Of a stretch of DNA of 64,000 nt, positions 61,864-64,000 are shown piece after piece. Numbering within the stretch: the stretch's first letter is position 1; each line of letters opens with the position of its first letter. The stretch is taken from positions 45,799 through 109,798 of the forward strand of contig NZ_AKJT01000094.1 of NCBI RefSeq assembly GCF_000282195.1, in the 5' to 3' direction. This stretch comes from Pseudomonas sp. GM18. GTDB lineage: Bacteria > Pseudomonadota > Gammaproteobacteria > Pseudomonadales > Pseudomonadaceae. The notes below the pieces were generated by a model. It did not search any database and was not told where the DNA came from. It saw nothing but the letters and a program-made list of their open reading frames with translations. A program made the translations under genes and the position numbers.

Positions 61864-62727
61864 CTATCGGACAGGCGCCAACCCAAAAAACGCCTGTATC
61901 AAGCGCAAATCCCGCCGCCGCTCCATGCAACCGATCATGTGCCGATTGACCAACCCCTCGCCAATGATCGGCACCGCCGCCACCCGCGGGTCGTGGCTGA
62001 CTTCCACCGACGACACCACACCCACGCCCAACTCGGCGGCCACCGCCTCGGTCACTGCCTCGCGACTGTCCAGCTCCAGCAACACCCGCGGATTGACCCC
62101 GGCCTGAACGCACGCCTCGTCGAACGTGCGCCGGGTAATCGAACTCGGCTCGCGCAACACCATGATCACCTGATCCAGCTCCTTGAGCGGCAGCCCTTTC
62201 GACTTCTGCGCCCACGGATGGCCAGCGGGCACCAACGCGCAAATCCTCGATTCGCTCAACCCTTGCAGGTGCAACCCCTTACGCGGCTCGACTTCGGTCA
62301 GCACCGCCACATCCGCATGCTCCGACAGCAGCGCCGCGAGGGTTTCCCGGGCATTGCCCAACCGCAAATTCACGGTGATCCCCGGATAACGCGAGCGCAG
62401 GCTGGCGAGCATCGGCATGACCATGTGCGGGCCGTCCGCCGCCACTTCCAGGCGCCCGGTGAGTAACTGCCGATTGGCCTCCAGCATCGCCTGCGCTTCT
62501 TCGGCCAGGCCGAACATCGCCCGGGTGATCGCCGCGAGTCTGGTGCCCTCTTCCGTCAGTTCGACCCGCCGCGCGGTGCGCCGCAACAAGGTGATCTGGT
62601 AGTGCTCCTCCAGCGCCTTGATGTGCCCGGTGACCGCCGGTTGGCTGATGAACAGGCGCGCTGCGGCGCGGGTGAAGCTGCCCTCGCGGGCCACGGCGTC
62701 GAAGGCGCGCAGCTGGAACAGATTCAT
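61864..62727 (-). CDS. LysR-family regulator beside phnW
   Basis: A 287-aa LysR protein with helix-turn-helix FTRAAARLFISQPAVTGHIKALEEH and an effector domain (residues 90-287) of the CysL/CysB-like group. Divergent from phnW, like the LysR gene beside phnW in P. aeruginosa (PA1309, from memory). It likely activates phnW-phnX in response to aminoethylphosphonate. Confidence 0.92.
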   Translation of the reverse strand: MNLFQLRAFDAVAREGSFTRAAARLFISQPAVTGHIKALEEHYQITLLRRTARRVELTEEGTRLAAITRAMFGLAEEAQAMLEANRQLLTGRLEVAADGPHMVMPMLASLRSRYPGITVNLRLGNARETLAALLSEHADVAVLTEVEPRKGLHLQGLSESRICALVPAGHPWAQKSKGLPLKELDQVIMVLREPSSITRRTFDEACVQAGVNPRVLLELDSREAVTEAVAAELGVGVVSSVEVSHDPRVAAVPIIGEGLVNRHMIGCMERRRDLRLIQAFFGLAPVR

Positions 62728-62840
62728 GGATAACCCTCACTGATAGCTGGCATAACAACAAACAATTTGATTGATAGGACGCCGAATTGCAATTTATGCC
62801 CCGTAGTTTCATCCCACTGAGCTTTTGCAAGGACACAAGA

Positions 62841-63950
62841 ATGCGTATTGCCGAGCCCACCCTGCTCACCCCCGGCCCATTGACTACATCGCAGCGCACC
62901 CGTCAGGCGATGATGGTCGACTGGGGGTCATGGGATGACCGCTTCAACCAGCTGACCGCCAGCCTGTGCGAGCAATTGCTGGCGATCATCAACGGCGGCG
63001 ACAGCCACCACTGCGTGCCCCTGCAAGGCAGCGGCACGTTCGCGGTCGAAGCGGCGATCGGCACGCTGGTGCCTCGGGACGGTAAAGTGCTGGTGCTGAT
63101 CAACGGCGCCTACGGCAAACGCCTGGCGAAAATCTGCGAAGTGCTCGGCCGTTCGTTCAGCACCTTCGAAACCGCCGAAGACGAACCGACCACCGCCGCC
63201 GACGTCGACCGCTTGCTGCGGGGCGACGCCAGCATCACCCACGTCGCATTGATTCACTGCGAAACCAGCACCGGCATCCTCAACCCGCTGGCGGAAATCG
63301 CCCACGTCATCGAACAGCACGGCAAACGCCTGATCATCGACGCGATGAGCTCGTTTGGCGCGCTGCCGATCGATGCGCAACAGGTGCCGTTCGACGCCCT
63401 GATCGCCGCCTCGGGCAAATGCCTGGAGGGCGTGCCGGGGATGGGTTTCGTCTTCGCACGCAAAGAAGCGCTGGCGAAGACCGCCGGTAACTCGCACTCG
63501 CTGGCAATGGACTTGTTCGATCAGCACACCTACATGGCCAAGACCGGTCAATGGCGCTTCACCCCGCCGACCCACGTGGTCGCGGCGCTGCACGAAGCCT
63601 TGCTGCAATACAACGAAGAAGGTGGTTTGCCGGCCCGGCATCAGCGCTACGACAACAACTGCCAGGTGCTGCTCGATGACATGGCCAAACTGGGCCTGCG
63701 CAGCTTCCTGCCCGCCGCGATCCAGGCTCCGATCATCGTCACGTTCCACGCACCGAAAGACCCGCGCTATCAGTTCAAGGAGTTCTACGAACGGGTCAAG
63801 GCCAAGGGTTTCATCCTCTACCCCGGCAAACTGACCCAGGTCGAAACCTTCCGCGTCGGCTGCATCGGCCACGTCAACCAGGCCGACATGCACGCAGCAG
63901 TGGCGGCCGTCGCCGAGGTGCTGCGCGAGATGGAAATCCTGGAAATCTGA
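62841..63950 (+). CDS. phnW: 2-Aminoethylphosphonate-pyruvate transaminase
   Basis: PLP enzyme of 369 aa that transfers the amino group of 2-aminoethylphosphonate to pyruvate, giving phosphonoacetaldehyde. The N-terminal LTPGPLTTS, the PLP-lysine motif AASGKCLEGVPG and VGCIGHV near the C-terminus are family signatures. Start MRIAEPTLL with AAGGA 7 bases upstream. The next gene, just past the window, is expected to be phnX. Confidence 0.95.
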   Translation: MRIAEPTLLTPGPLTTSQRTRQAMMVDWGSWDDRFNQLTASLCEQLLAIINGGDSHHCVPLQGSGTFAVEAAIGTLVPRDGKVLVLINGAYGKRLAKICEVLGRSFSTFETAEDEPTTAADVDRLLRGDASITHVALIHCETSTGILNPLAEIAHVIEQHGKRLIIDAMSSFGALPIDAQQVPFDALIAASGKCLEGVPGMGFVFARKEALAKTAGNSHSLAMDLFDQHTYMAKTGQWRFTPPTHVVAALHEALLQYNEEGGLPARHQRYDNNCQVLLDDMAKLGLRSFLPAAIQAPIIVTFHAPKDPRYQFKEFYERVKAKGFILYPGKLTQVETFRVGCIGHVNQADMHAAVAAVAEVLREMEILEI

Positions 63951-63971
63951 TCCACCACGATCCGTAGCAGC

Positions 63972-64000
63972 TGCCGAGCCTGCGAGGCTGCGTTCGGCTG
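63972..64000. repeat. Start of an AAAAGATCGCAGCC-family hairpin cut by the window end
   Basis: TAGCAGCTGCCGAGCCTGCGAGGCTGCG resembles the inner part of the dispersed hairpins seen elsewhere in the window. The window ends within it. Confidence 0.5.

Overview
The window is chromosomal DNA from a Pseudomonas of the fluorescens group. This rests on the gene order cysS-glnS-ppiB-lpxH, a liu leucine/isovalerate cluster, a PrrF-type and a CrcY-type small RNA, DUF6124, tamAB, a divergent LysR-phnW pair, and several typical Pseudomonas REP/BIME and hairpin repeat families at gene ends. Most of the sequence is GC-rich and densely coding. No tRNA, rRNA, insertion sequence, prophage or CRISPR array was seen.

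Layout. 1-495: low-GC, no gene. 0.5-8.6 kb: a six-gene ABC uptake operon in the order of the rhizobial glycerol transporter glpSTPQUV, with a sigma-54 promoter, a phased TGAACA array and a divergent sigma-54 activator. 8.7-13.3 kb: cysS, glnS, ppiB, lpxH. 13.5-18.2 kb: a marR-outer membrane factor-emrA-emrB tripartite efflux operon with two MarR-type palindromes on its promoter. 18.4-23.8 kb: tamA-tamB. 23.9-29.5 kb: a GNAT acetyltransferase, xthA, a PstS/OmpA fusion, and an acyl-CoA dehydrogenase with a divergent LysR. 29.6-39.0 kb: the liu regulon (liuR-liuE, an acyl-CoA synthetase, liuABCD) with three LiuR-like operators. The gap after liuE holds a sigma-54-dependent, A-rich RNA of the CrcZ/CrcY type. 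39.1-41.9 kb: a LexA-like repressor lacking its serine nucleophile, a DUF6124 protein, a Fur-controlled PrrF small RNA and an M14 carboxypeptidase. 42.0-49.0 kb: a catalase-like peroxidase/cytochrome b561 operon and an ECF sigma/anti-sigma pair. Both carry the same ECF promoter (GGAAT-N16-CGTC), and they are separated by a three-gene cassette: stand-alone adenylation domain, membrane flavin-reductase-like protein, enoyl-CoA hydratase-like protein. 49.0-56.7 kb: an IclR regulator divergent from a polyamine-type ABC transporter interleaved with an HcnABC/LhpBEF-like three-subunit dehydrogenase. 56.9-64.0 kb: a ZapE-type ATPase, a leucine-rich-repeat protein kinase, a YebC/PmpR regulator, a short VgrG, and LysR-phnW.

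The strongest regulatory content is in the non-coding DNA: two sigma-54 promoters, a pair of matching ECF promoters, MarR operators placed in the promoter spacer, three LiuR palindromes, a Fur box and two small RNAs linked to carbon and iron control. The best candidate for an undescribed system is the adenylation/membrane reductase/hydratase cassette at 43.7-47.5 kb, which appears to have been inserted between the two divergent halves of an ECF-controlled peroxidase regulon. All identifications are by reading motifs and recalling families; no database search was run.
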